Shown one piece after another: positions 26,070-33,074 of a stretch of 43,447 nt of DNA. Position 1 is the stretch's first letter. Each line of letters starts with the position of its first letter. The DNA lies in the IMG/VR virus record IMGVR_UViG_3300021057_000007, positions 1-43,447 of that record; one strand, given 5' to 3'. Source of the DNA: a virus. The translations under genes were made by a program, and so were the position numbers. The notes beneath the pieces were generated by a model, which was given only the letters and a program-made list of their open reading frames with translations, was not told the DNA's origin and searched no databases.

Positions 26070-26200
26070 GTTTTTGCTTGGCGCTTCTCCGCTCGCGCCT
26101 GACGGGCAATGCAAGCGCGTCCGTGGTAGCACCACTTGTAGCCGCAATCTTTACAGGGTGTTCCCCACGTCTTTGGCTTAGGCGGTTGCATCGTCGTCAT
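26057..26200 (-). CDS. 47-residue zinc-knuckle-like peptide
   Basis: The frame contains PCKDCGYKWCYHGRAC, four cysteines and a histidine within 16 residues, followed by a basic helix (RQARAEKRQAKTNKT). ATG 26200 or 26191 lies inside the end of the upstream gene. The ribosome site is weak. A nucleic-acid-binding role is plausible from composition only. Confidence 0.5.
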   Translation of the reverse strand: MTTMQPPKPKTWGTPCKDCGYKWCYHGRACIARQARAEKRQAKTNKT

Positions 26201-26423
26201 CCGATGACGCAGGAACCCAGATCGCCATTCCGATAAATTCCATATTTTCCCAGTTGGCGCGATAGTAGGCGTGTCCGGGCTGTTCGCCAAGCTTTGCCGG
26301 GATGGCAACAAATCCTTGAGCGCCCCAGCTTTTAGACTCCGTGACTTGCATAAAGCAGCCCGGAAAGTTAGTTTCAGGCGAAAGCTGAACGACTGATCCG
26401 ATGTCTAGTTCTCGCGGTTTCAT
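26178..26423 (-). CDS. Small beta-rich hypothetical protein
   Basis: 81 residues, reading MKPRELDIGSVVQLSPETNF and later WGAQGFVAIPAKLG and AYYRANWENMEFIG, a pattern I recognise from uncharacterised phage proteins. It probably forms a small beta barrel. The tail is acidic (SSDDDDATA). GAGGAAAA precedes the ATG, and a CATAAT element lies 26 bases upstream. Function unknown. Confidence 0.6.
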   Translation of the reverse strand: MKPRELDIGSVVQLSPETNFPGCFMQVTESKSWGAQGFVAIPAKLGEQPGHAYYRANWENMEFIGMAIWVPASSDDDDATA

Positions 26424-26448
26424 TTTTCCTCACTTTCTGATACGTACA

Positions 26449-26462
26449 ATTATGTTTCTTGA
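26449..26462 (-). promoter_or_regulatory. AAACATAAT element
   Basis: On the minus strand it reads TTCAAGAAACATAAT, upstream of the gene starting at 26423. It lies in the gap after the gene ending at 26450, so it is intergenic. Confidence 0.45.
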
Positions 26463-26716
26463 ATGTCGATGTCGTGTCTCCCTGCAATGCGTCGCATTAC
26501 CTGACCAGGGCGCCATTGGCGGGACCATCGCCGACGTTTCTCAATTGCTGTTTTTGCGATCATTTCCGATGCCAGCTTGAACAATCTGACGGCTTCGGCT
26601 TCGCGTTCTTCTGGTGTTGCGGTCGCCATCTGCTGTTCGATCAACAGGCGCGTGACGAGCTTCCACTTAGCGAGATTGCCGCGAACGTTTTTAAGCTGGC
26701 ATCGGAGTGACGGCAT
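26450..26716 (-). CDS. Basic helical hypothetical protein
   Basis: 88 residues, Arg-rich and helical (KTAIEKRRRWSRQWRPGQVM). Its ATG overlaps the stop of the gene upstream (TAATG). The basic composition allows nucleic-acid binding, but no family is recognised. Confidence 0.55.
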   Translation of the reverse strand: MPSLRCQLKNVRGNLAKWKLVTRLLIEQQMATATPEEREAEAVRLFKLASEMIAKTAIEKRRRWSRQWRPGQVMRRIAGRHDIDIQET

Positions 26717-27111
26717 TAGGCTTTGGCGTAGGTCAGGGAGATGCCTTCCGAAAGCTGATAGTCGGCAACCATCAGGTATGTGTTCGGGTCGAAGGTTGCA
26801 CCCTTCCCTTTCTCTGGATCGATTGCATCTTCGTCAGAGTGAATGACGATCTCTTCTATGCAAGCCACTTCTAGCGCTCTGGTGAGCACCTCTATCAGGT
26901 AGTCCTGGTCGTCTTTGTATGGCGTCAAATCCACCTTGCGAGCACGATGCATTTGAACGATTTCCTTCTTTTCTTTAGTTGTGTCGGACATGAGTTTCTC
27001 CTTCGTTTGTTGCTTGATTGCTCGCCGTTCAATACGGCTCCGCGAACCAAATTTGTATCCATCTTCGGCTCTGTAAAAGCCTTTGTTCCAAACCTTCTTG
27101 AGCCAGTTCAT
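26716..27111 (-). CDS. Hypothetical protein with alternative internal start
   Basis: 131 residues from ATG 27111, which follows GGAGG with eight-base spacing. A second in-frame ATG at 26991 has AAGGAG six bases upstream, so a 91-residue form starting MSDTTKEKKEIVQMHRARKV is equally likely. The N-terminal 40 residues are basic; the C-terminal part is acidic with a VLTRALEVACIEEIVIHSDE segment. Function unknown. Confidence 0.5.
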   Translation of the reverse strand: MNWLKKVWNKGFYRAEDGYKFGSRSRIERRAIKQQTKEKLMSDTTKEKKEIVQMHRARKVDLTPYKDDQDYLIEVLTRALEVACIEEIVIHSDEDAIDPEKGKGATFDPNTYLMVADYQLSEGISLTYAKA

Positions 27112-27141
27112 CCATCGTTCCTCCAGCAGCAGATAACAAGG

Positions 27142-27153
27142 CTTATGTTGCAT
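27142..27153 (-). promoter_or_regulatory. CAACATAAG element, weak member
   Basis: On the minus strand the site reads TGCAACATAAGCC, upstream of the gene at 27111. It departs from the others in the A-rich left part, and is listed only because its position fits the set. Confidence 0.2.
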
Positions 27154-27352
27154 TTATAAATGCGTAGCTCCAATCCACAACGTCATACGGGTCGGAGCCA
27201 GGGCAAGCCCGTCGTACTTCCTCGTAGACCGCGTTTTCGAGCGTGTCTGTGTAGCTTTCGCAAGGGTGCCCAGGCGGCAAGTCCATTTCAAAAACCATGG
27301 ACGGTCCACCGGGTTTCTTCGCGGTAACGGTTACTTCAATCTTTCGTGTCAT
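27143..27352 (-). CDS. Hypothetical protein
   Basis: 69 residues, starting in an ATGA overlap with the gene upstream. It begins with a beta hairpin (MTRKIEVTVTAKKPGG) and continues acidic (NAVYEEVRRACPGSDPYDVV). No family recognised. Confidence 0.55.
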   Translation of the reverse strand: MTRKIEVTVTAKKPGGPSMVFEMDLPPGHPCESYTDTLENAVYEEVRRACPGSDPYDVVDWSYAFINAT

Positions 27353-27846
27353 GGTTCGTACCGACACCCCCGTTTTTCACAGCAATGCGTAATGCTTTTC
27401 ACCGCGTTTAGGCAGGCTTGATAAACAGTGTCAGCGGGCGAGCAGCAACCATTTTTAGTGCTGAATACCTGGTATTGATATTCGCCGGTACGCTCTTGCT
27501 TTTCGTTGCTCCACTTCTCGCTAACTTCAACAGTTACGGAATGGATACCGGGAATCAACATCATGCCTTGTAGCCCGATCTCAGCGGCTTGCGGCGATTC
27601 GGGTAGATGCGATCTGTCTTGCTGGAATCCCTGCCCGACAAAGAGATACCATTCCTCAAAGGAATTATTTGGTGTCATGCCATGGCGGTCAGGTAGCCAC
27701 CACGAGCTATCGCTATCGTCGAAATACCGAACGCTTTGACGCATCCCTTGTCCTTCGATGAACGTGCGGACGTGGAACCAACCGCTGACAAAGAGCGCTT
27801 GGTCATGCGTCGGCAACGTCGTTTTGTCTATCCATTTTCCAATCAT
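27349..27846 (-). CDS. Trp/Cys-containing hypothetical protein
   Basis: 165 residues. The N-terminal region (GKWIDKTTLPTHDQALFVSG, later SWWLPDRHGMTP) vaguely recalls DUF551-type phage proteins, which start with a WI-x-LP motif and end in a Trp-rich strand. The C-terminal third carries eight or so cysteines, including two CC pairs (NGCCSPAD, THCCEKRGC). AGGA precedes the start. Function unknown. Confidence 0.5.
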   Translation of the reverse strand: MIGKWIDKTTLPTHDQALFVSGWFHVRTFIEGQGMRQSVRYFDDSDSSWWLPDRHGMTPNNSFEEWYLFVGQGFQQDRSHLPESPQAAEIGLQGMMLIPGIHSVTVEVSEKWSNEKQERTGEYQYQVFSTKNGCCSPADTVYQACLNAVKSITHCCEKRGCRYEP

Positions 27847-27867
27847 TATGAGTGTCCTATAATCCTC

Positions 27868-27881
27868 GTTATGCCTTATTT
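27868..27881 (-). promoter_or_regulatory. AGGCATAAC element
   Basis: On the minus strand it reads AAATAAGGCATAAC, 22 bases upstream of the start at 27846 and overlapping the last bases of the methylase gene. Confidence 0.45.
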
Positions 27882-28654
27882 AGTTTTACAAATTCAGGGC
27901 AAGTCCACGATGGAAAGCCCAGTCGCTGGTATTGATCGGCGGTGATTTTGCCGTCACCCAGGCAAGCGGTTCCGAGAGCGTTGTCTAGTTCGCACGGTCC
28001 TTCGCCGTACTTGACCTTCTTCGGATTGTTGATCGCGGACTTCTTGCACATGTCGCAGTTAGCTGATTCCCAGCCCGCGAACTCTGAGCCGCTGGAAAAT
28101 GGAGCATCGACAAGCTCCGGTCGGTTGCGGTCGTCATAGAAGATGACGGCTTGCGGATACCGCGGCGATGATGATTTAAGTCCAGGCGGTGCCTTGAAGT
28201 GCCAGCGGTTTCTTGGGCGGCGGATCTCGGAAGCGATCTGCTTCATGGTTCCATCCGGTTGTTCGCGCTCTACGTACCGATGCCACCAGTCAGTATCGGT
28301 TGAATGATTCATCACCGCGACGAGGTTCGCGCCACGGCACCACTGATAGAAAGCAAAGTCCATCCACTTGGCGGCTTGCGAATACGGTGGATTCATGAAG
28401 ATGCGCTCTTTCGTCCAGTCTTGTTTGAACGCATCCATGCGCTCATCCCAGTACCGATCCATCTTGCGGTTGTGGTGCTCAGCACAGCCATCAACGGTGA
28501 AGCGGAACTCGGCGTGAAGCGAGTCGAACTTCTCTTGTGGCGTCTCCCAGTAATCGGTCAGCAGAAGTCCTTCTCCCGGTGTCCACGGCGTACAAGGTCC
28601 CAAGAACGAGTGATCGTCATAGCATTTAGGACATATCCAGCATTGTGCTTGCAT
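27869..28654 (-). CDS. Dam-type DNA N6-adenine methyltransferase with extra Cys domain
   Basis: 261 residues from ATG 28654, preferred because GGAG lies eight to ten bases upstream. The phage Dam family core is clear: WETPQEKFDSLHAEFRFTVD (residues 36-55), catalytic NPPY at 88-91 and NHSTDTDWWHRYV later. It transfers methyl from S-adenosylmethionine to adenine, likely for protection from restriction. A CWICPKC pair lies at the N-terminus. The last 77 residues are an extra four-Cys domain paralogous to the protein at 24819-25145, which normal family members lack. Confidence 0.85.
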   Translation of the reverse strand: MQAQCWICPKCYDDHSFLGPCTPWTPGEGLLLTDYWETPQEKFDSLHAEFRFTVDGCAEHHNRKMDRYWDERMDAFKQDWTKERIFMNPPYSQAAKWMDFAFYQWCRGANLVAVMNHSTDTDWWHRYVEREQPDGTMKQIASEIRRPRNRWHFKAPPGLKSSSPRYPQAVIFYDDRNRPELVDAPFSSGSEFAGWESANCDMCKKSAINNPKKVKYGEGPCELDNALGTACLGDGKITADQYQRLGFPSWTCPEFVKLNKA

Positions 28655-28699
28655 CTCTAAAATCTCCGAAACCCGCATGGGCAGTGTCTTATACCTACG

Positions 28700-28713
28700 A
28701 TTATGCCTATCTA
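28700..28713 (-). promoter_or_regulatory. AGGCATAAT element
   Basis: On the minus strand it reads TAGATAGGCATAAT. It is exactly 21 bp from the next copy at 28721, two helical turns, upstream of the methylase. Confidence 0.45.
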
Positions 28714-28720
28714 AGAATTG

Positions 28721-28734
28721 ATTATGTTTCAAAC
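28721..28734 (-). promoter_or_regulatory. AAACATAAT element
   Basis: On the minus strand it reads GTTTGAAACATAAT and overlaps the last codons of the gene ending at 28722. Together with the 28700 copy it forms a tandem pair before the methylase gene. Confidence 0.45.
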
Positions 28735-28955
28735 GACTTTATCTTCTGCTTCAGTTCAAGCGTCCGCCTGAAGGCATCTAAGTTCTCGTTGTGGCACATC
28801 GCCTCCCACTCTTGGGCGTATGAAAGGCGCGTCGCCAGCGGTAAGTTCTCAGCGTTGAGAATCAACCAAAACGCTTCTTGGGCGCGCTCGAAATGTGTCC
28901 GCCCTGCTGCTGCAACATCTTGAGGCAACACGCGAACCATGTCTTCTTCGTTCAC
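28722..28955 (-). CDS. Helical hypothetical protein
   Basis: 77 residues from GTG 28955, coupled to the gene upstream by overlap. Almost wholly helical and charged (THFERAQEAFWLILNAENL, then LEAFRRTLELKQKI-like text). It is the last gene of the long coupled operon running from 32593. Function unknown. Confidence 0.55.
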   Translation of the reverse strand: MNEEDMVRVLPQDVAAAGRTHFERAQEAFWLILNAENLPLATRLSYAQEWEAMCHNENLDAFRRTLELKQKIKSFET

Positions 28956-29503
28956 TTATCCAACTCCTTAGCCATCTCCCACGCCCACTTCACCCCAGCG
29001 TCCCAGCCCTTTTGGTATCCGTCCTGGAAGGATTCGGGGTCGTGGATGATTTGTGGTGGACCGCCTTTCGGGATGTACATAAGTTGAGGCTTCTCAGTCT
29101 CTCCATTCGCAGCGTCTAAGGCTGCCTGGAACTCGTCGTTAAAGTCTCTTGCGACGCAAGCTATATCGCTGTCAGGGTCTATATCCAGTGCAGCCTTAAG
29201 GTCGTCAGCGGACTTGTAGATGAGAGGCTTACGCCCTTCATCCTCTTCAGGCTCCTCATTAATGACGGCTCCCTTAGATTGATAGAACCTGACAGCTTTC
29301 TGGAAGTTCTCGCCTCCGATCTTCTTCCAGCCCATCTCGATCTGGTTGAGTCCGCGCGCTGTCATCCCTAAAGCTTTGGCGGCTTCTTCTTGCTCCATGT
29401 TCAGTTGGAGTCGCAAGTCTGTGAGACATGCGCCCATGCGTTTCTGTTTAGCCTTCTGCGCCTGGGCTAGTTGTTCGTCTGTCCATTCCGGTGCTTGTGT
29501 CAT
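28952..29503 (-). CDS. XRE-family HTH protein
   Basis: 183 residues. Residues about 25-70 hold a lambda-repressor-type HTH: LTDLRLQLNMEQEEAAKALG then MTARGLNQIEMGWKKIG, with the usual Q-x-E-A-A and recognition-helix layout. The rest is acidic, with an EEPEEDEGRK linker and an aromatic C-terminus (GYQKGWDAGVKWAWEMAK). It lies inside a metabolic/replication operon, so a regulator of early genes is likely. The start overlaps the upstream gene by 56 bases; Met at 29437 is an alternative. Confidence 0.65.
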   Translation of the reverse strand: MTQAPEWTDEQLAQAQKAKQKRMGACLTDLRLQLNMEQEEAAKALGMTARGLNQIEMGWKKIGGENFQKAVRFYQSKGAVINEEPEEDEGRKPLIYKSADDLKAALDIDPDSDIACVARDFNDEFQAALDAANGETEKPQLMYIPKGGPPQIIHDPESFQDGYQKGWDAGVKWAWEMAKELDK

Positions 29504-29648
29504 CTTTAATCACCATGCATACAGAGTTGTAGATACGTCCTTCGAACTTGAATTTGTGGAGGTACTGAGCCTCCGGGATACCGTTGGAGCCAGGCGCTTT
29601 GTATTCGTCCGCCGGCTCCTTGCATAAGGGGCATCGGGGCTTAGACAC
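29448..29648 (-). CDS. Small Cys-pair protein
   Basis: 66 residues from GTG 29648, which overlaps the stop of the gene upstream. A CPLC pair sits near the start (SKPRCPLCKEPADEYKAPGS), and another Cys follows (YNSVCMVIK). The ribosome site is poor, and the 3' end overlaps the HTH gene. Function unknown. Confidence 0.5.
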   Translation of the reverse strand: MSKPRCPLCKEPADEYKAPGSNGIPEAQYLHKFKFEGRIYNSVCMVIKDDTSTGMDRRTTSPGAEG

Positions 29649-29814
29649 GGAACAACAAGAGATATCCGAAGAACCAGATTGCAAGAATCCCGAGGATGAT
29701 TACGGTTATCTCCACCCAAGCGCTTGATTCCATGCGCTCCAGGTCCCGGTACTCGGGCTCCTGCCATTTCACCGCTTGCGGTTTGTCATCAACAAAAGTG
29801 CTTTGTCTTCTCAT
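29641..29814 (-). CDS. Tail-anchored membrane peptide
   Basis: 57 residues from ATG 29814, overlapping the upstream stop (ATGA) with GGAGG seven bases before. The first 35 residues are polar, the rest one hydrophobic helix (VEITVIILGILAIWFFGYLL) reaching the C-terminus, as in a tail anchor. Function unknown. Confidence 0.6.
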   Translation of the reverse strand: MRRQSTFVDDKPQAVKWQEPEYRDLERMESSAWVEITVIILGILAIWFFGYLLLFRV

Positions 29815-30119
29815 TTCGAAGCCTCCGGTAGTGCCCAACAACGCTCGAGCAAGGAGCGATCCGTGTCGAGCATCTTGGCTGTCACCATGCCCTTAACTAT
29901 CAACCAGAAGTAGGAACCTTCGGGTACGTGAGAATTGCAGACGATTCCCTTGAACTCGGGATCGGAGAGCTTGCAGGCTCGGACAACAAAGTCGCCTTTG
30001 TCTCCTCCGTGTTTGCAGCAATCTCCTGCATAGAGATCTTGTCCTGCTTTTACAAGCTGGAAGGTGCAATCGCCTTCTTGTTTGTGAATGCCGAGACGTA
30101 GTTCTGTTTCTTCCGTCAT
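29811..30119 (-). CDS. Cys-rich hypothetical protein
   Basis: 102 residues from ATG 30119, overlapping the upstream stop. Six cysteines are spread through it (GDCTFQL, AGDCCKHGGDKGDF, RACKLSD, IVCNSHVPEG, ERCWALP). The core looks like a small beta domain (YFWLIVKGMVTAKM). No family recognised. Confidence 0.55.
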   Translation of the reverse strand: MTEETELRLGIHKQEGDCTFQLVKAGQDLYAGDCCKHGGDKGDFVVRACKLSDPEFKGIVCNSHVPEGSYFWLIVKGMVTAKMLDTDRSLLERCWALPEASK

Positions 30120-30352
30120 CCTGCAAACCCCGCCGGTAGGACTTTCACAAAAGCCCGTCCTTCCATGTATGTCCGCTCCACGGGTTCCGTAGGTCTGCGG
30201 GGCACTCCACGATTTACTTTCAACGTTACGCGTCCCCACTTCGGGAAGCAGTTCTCGCACTTCTTAGCCCGGTATTGCCCGGAGCCGTTGTTCTTTACCG
30301 GGAAGTCTTCGAGGTCGAAGGTCCTTCCGCAATCTGAGCATTTCTTTCGCAT
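30116..30352 (-). CDS. Zinc-ribbon protein
   Basis: 78 residues from ATG 30352 with AAGGAG seven bases upstream. MRKKCSDCGRTFDLEDFPVK then KKCENC gives a CxxC-x21-CxxC zinc ribbon in the first 36 residues; the rest is basic. Such ribbons occur in phage nucleic-acid-binding and nuclease-associated proteins. It is coupled to the next gene and lies 4 bases from the RuvC-like gene. Confidence 0.6.
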   Translation of the reverse strand: MRKKCSDCGRTFDLEDFPVKNNGSGQYRAKKCENCFPKWGRVTLKVNRGVPRRPTEPVERTYMEGRAFVKVLPAGFAG

Positions 30353-30356
30353 GGGG

Positions 30357-30806
30357 TTACTCCTTGTAGGTATCCGTCCAGGTGGTGGCGATCGCCAAGG
30401 AACTCCAGACATCTTTGGAGATGCCGTAAGTAGCGCCCGGGGATTTCTTTGTCCCTTGGGGTCCGTAGCGGTCGATTAACGCCTGGCGTACGTTGCCGTC
30501 TTTAGCCTTTGCAGTTCCGCAAAGGTGGATAACGATCTCTTTGCGATAGAGGCAGGTAAAGGGCAACTTGGCTTGTTGGATGAATCTGCCGATCCAAACA
30601 CAAGTTTCGAAGACCTCTTTACCTACCGGCATCCCGAAGGAAGCAACCATCTCGATAGCAAGATGCTCGCATTGTCGGTTCTGGTGTAGGAGTACCAAAA
30701 CCTCCTCGTTGTCGGAGATACCGAAACGAACGGGGACAAGTCCATCCGTATCGAACTCCATCCACGCGGACTTAGCAGTTCCGGGATCTATCGCAAAGAT
30801 CTTCAT
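30357..30806 (-). CDS. RuvC-like Holliday-junction nuclease
   Basis: 149 residues of RNase H-type fold. MKIFAIDPGTAKSAWMEF gives Asp7 and the DPG motif; CEHLAIEMVASFGMPVGKEV gives Glu52; a late Asp (near 132, GISKDVWSSLAIA) completes the likely metal site. This matches short phage RuvC-like proteins that cut branched DNA during replication or packaging. The start overlaps the preceding stop (ATGA). Confidence 0.75.
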   Translation of the reverse strand: MKIFAIDPGTAKSAWMEFDTDGLVPVRFGISDNEEVLVLLHQNRQCEHLAIEMVASFGMPVGKEVFETCVWIGRFIQQAKLPFTCLYRKEIVIHLCGTAKAKDGNVRQALIDRYGPQGTKKSPGATYGISKDVWSSLAIATTWTDTYKE

Positions 30807-31510
30807 GCCTGTTTCTGCGCCTTCTTTCTTTCGTTTTGAGCTTTGCCGTATGCCCGGATCTTGTCCGGGTTGGCTTCAGCCCAAGCCTTATTTGCCTGCT
30901 TCGCGCGGTCCTTGTTTTGCTGATACCAACGCCTTGTTGTAGCCCGAGCACAGGGCTTACAGCTGGCACTGGGTACGCGAATCCCATCCCGATACTTCTG
31001 AGTTGAGAACTCACTCATCGGCTTCGCGATCTTGCATGTAGGACAAACCTTCTCGTCCCTGACTTCGTGGATTGACGGACGTTTCAATCCTGCCTCTTTT
31101 AGAAGCTTCGTCATGTAGTGCGGATGGACTCCGAGCTGTTCGGCAATGTCTTTCACCCTGCTTCCGCTCTTGAGCTGCTGCTCGATAATCGGAAACATCT
31201 CTTCCTTTTTACGGTTCCGCAAAGTTTCCGCAGAAATTCCTTGCTCTCGCAGGATTTGCCCTACTCGCTGAAAGGTAACTCCTAGACTTTCCGCAATCTC
31301 CTTCTGGGTGAGTTCACCCTGTAAGTACAAATTGCAGACTTCAACATTCCGCTTTGCCGTTTTGTATGTCCTGGTTTTGGTGCTTTTACTCCTGGCGATA
31401 TCAGGATCGTATAGCTGCCTCCGCCACTTGTAGGCATTAAACGAGCGTGTTGATTCCTCCTCGGAGATCCCGAGGCTCTTTCCAGTTTCAATCCATTGCT
31501 GAAGATCCAC
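30803..31510 (-). CDS. Two-HTH protein with zinc-finger C-terminus
   Basis: 235 residues from GTG 31510, chosen because GGAG lies eight bases away and the upstream gene has just ended. Two helix-turn-helix units are visible: ELTQKEIAESLGVTFQRVGQ (near 80) and RVKDIAEQLGVHPHYMTKLL (near 130). Then come VCPTCKIAKPMSEFS and SCKPCARATTRRWYQ, the zinc-binding lead seen before HNH nuclease domains, and a Lys/Ala-rich helical tail. No HNH residues follow, so it is a DNA-binding protein. Confidence 0.65.
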   Translation of the reverse strand: MDLQQWIETGKSLGISEEESTRSFNAYKWRRQLYDPDIARSKSTKTRTYKTAKRNVEVCNLYLQGELTQKEIAESLGVTFQRVGQILREQGISAETLRNRKKEEMFPIIEQQLKSGSRVKDIAEQLGVHPHYMTKLLKEAGLKRPSIHEVRDEKVCPTCKIAKPMSEFSTQKYRDGIRVPSASCKPCARATTRRWYQQNKDRAKQANKAWAEANPDKIRAYGKAQNERKKAQKQA

Positions 31511-31514
31511 GGGC

Positions 31515-31889
31515 TTATCTCCGTACGAACCCGAAGACAAAGGGGGCACCGATTTGAGCAGCTTGTCCGATCTTCAGGATCCCGTCCGGAATCTTGTCTC
31601 CAACAGCGGCTGCCTTATTCCATGTCCACTTAGTTGCCTGCCATCCCTTGCGCGGAACCCAGGTAACTCCGCGTTCACACATAGAGATGACCGGGTGCCT
31701 GTCCCGGAATCCGCCTACCTTGAGGTCCATAACGAAGGGCTGCTTATTCACCCTTGTGTAGACCTCATCTTTATAGATAAGCGTCTCCGGGATCGGCATT
31801 ACCGGCTCCGGAAGTGAGACTTCCGGGAGCTCGGATGCCAGTGCTCCAGACTGCAAAATTGCTGCAGTCAGAATTACAAGCGCTGTCAT
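31515..31889 (-). CDS. Exported hypothetical protein
   Basis: 124 residues. MTALVILTAAILQSGALASE forms a signal peptide with a likely ALA cleavage site. The mature part is Val/Pro-rich, with a single Cys (MCERGVTWV). A phage gene for a periplasmic protein in the replication operon is odd; superinfection exclusion is one possibility, with no direct evidence. The start overlaps the upstream stop. Confidence 0.6.
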   Translation of the reverse strand: MTALVILTAAILQSGALASELPEVSLPEPVMPIPETLIYKDEVYTRVNKQPFVMDLKVGGFRDRHPVISMCERGVTWVPRKGWQATKWTWNKAAAVGDKIPDGILKIGQAAQIGAPFVFGFVRR

Positions 31890-32593
31890 GCCGACACCTT
31901 TTCCTTCGGGAGAATAGGGTCAAAGGCTTTCTTCAACACCGCTTGCGTGATTGCCTTGGGTTCCGGGTTGTTGGAGCCGGTGGCTTTAACAATCCCTTCC
32001 CAGACTTGATCGATATCGGCGATCGCTTTAACGCAAGCATCGCTATCGAATCCCGAGGGTTTCCCGGAGCCGATCAGGTCTACCTTGATGCCGGACTTGC
32101 GCAAGTAACTCTGCAAGAAGTTCGCGGGGATGTGGCAGTTACGGGCATGCGTAGCCAGTTGATCGTAGAGTTCCACATCGGACATCGGCACTTCAATCGT
32201 GTCGCCGCCGGCAAAGGGATCATCCTCTGCCGGAGTCTCCGCGAAAGGATCGTCTCCGGTTTCGAACTCGGTGCCGGTGTCCCCGGAATCGTCCACCTCC
32301 ACCTTCCATTGGTGCGCGGGTTGCGGAGCGTTCGGGAGTTTCTTGAGTCCTTGGTATGTAATGCGTACCGTGACTCCGGTTTCAAGCTGAGCCATCAACC
32401 AATCAAGCTGCCCAGATCCCGAAACTCCGATGTTCTGGTCTTGTCCGACCTGGAGCACGTAAGTCTTAGCGATCTTGTCTTTGAACTCTTTTTCGAGCGT
32501 CTTCACCCACTTGCCGGTAACGGATTCTCCTACCTGAAACTCCGCTGCCTTCTTGAACTGGATGTCTCCACCCTTTACTTCAGTAAACGCCAT
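31886..32593 (-). CDS. OB-fold-like ssDNA-binding candidate
   Basis: 235 residues. The N-terminal half (about 1-115) has the strand layout of an OB fold: FQVGESVTGKWVKTLEKEFK, KTYVLQVGQD, SGSGQLDWLMAQLETGVTVR and KLPNAPQPAHQWKVEVDD. A very acidic Asp/Phe linker (FETGDDPFAETPAEDDPFAG) recalls the acidic tails of single-strand-binding proteins. A C-terminal helical domain follows. It heads the coupled operon with the RuvC-like gene. AAGGAG precedes the ATG. The ssDNA role is inferred. Confidence 0.6.
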   Translation of the reverse strand: MAFTEVKGGDIQFKKAAEFQVGESVTGKWVKTLEKEFKDKIAKTYVLQVGQDQNIGVSGSGQLDWLMAQLETGVTVRITYQGLKKLPNAPQPAHQWKVEVDDSGDTGTEFETGDDPFAETPAEDDPFAGGDTIEVPMSDVELYDQLATHARNCHIPANFLQSYLRKSGIKVDLIGSGKPSGFDSDACVKAIADIDQVWEGIVKATGSNNPEPKAITQAVLKKAFDPILPKEKVSA

Positions 32594-32608
32594 AGAATCG
32601 GTCTCCTT

Positions 32609-32815
32609 TTAATCGTGGATAGGGGTGCTGGTAGCCAACCCGAGGGCAGGCGGTTCCACCGGAGCGCCTGGCAAGCGGGACTTGCGGAAGTTATCGAGGT
32701 AACGTCTCAAGGACTCCCGTATCAAATCGCTCCGGGTGCGGTGTTCGATATGTGCAACTTGATCAACTTGGTCGAGCATTGCCGGGGGCAAAGCAATAAG
32801 CACTTTCTTTGGCAT
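32609..32815 (-). CDS. CopG-type ribbon-helix-helix regulator
   Basis: 68 residues from ATG 32815. MPKKVLIALPPAMLDQVDQV then RTRSDLIRESLRRYLDNF is a textbook RHH: strand, IALPPAMLDQVD helix, TRSDLIRESLRRYL helix. It binds DNA as a dimer, usually as an autoregulator or antitoxin; no toxin gene is next to it. AGGAG lies eleven bases upstream. It precedes the OB-fold-like gene. Confidence 0.8.
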   Translation of the reverse strand: MPKKVLIALPPAMLDQVDQVAHIEHRTRSDLIRESLRRYLDNFRKSRLPGAPVEPPALGLATSTPIHD

Positions 32816-32863
32816 GTCAAGGAGTTCTCCTGTTGTTCTTCTATATGTACGAGTAGATACCAT

Positions 32864-33064
32864 TTACGCTTCAGATGCATTAACTGTTGGTACAGCTTTA
32901 TGCTCTTTGCTTAAGCGCTTAATCAGCCTGTCCCAGTTGATCTCGGAGATGCGATCTTCGACAGCAAAGGGGACTCTTTGCTCTTCGCGCTTCAGGCGGT
33001 CCCGGATAAATGCGGGCACGTCAACACAGTGCCGGGCAGTACCCGGACTTGCAGGTTTGTTCAT
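32864..33064 (-). CDS. Small charged hypothetical protein
   Basis: 66 residues, charged and helical in the second half (INWDRLIKRLSKEHKAVP). The DVPAFIRDRLKREEQRVPFA segment is mildly reminiscent of RHH or antitoxin text, but no family is claimed. GGAA precedes the ATG. It sits between the CopG-type gene and a short coupled pair. Confidence 0.5.
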   Translation of the reverse strand: MNKPASPGTARHCVDVPAFIRDRLKREEQRVPFAVEDRISEINWDRLIKRLSKEHKAVPTVNASEA

Positions 33065-33074
33065 TTAGGGATTC

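Noticed and set aside
31814-32914. 366-codon rightward frame
   Set aside because: It is antisense to the OB-fold-like and CopG-type genes, whose domains and ribosome sites are clear. The translation shows no domain.
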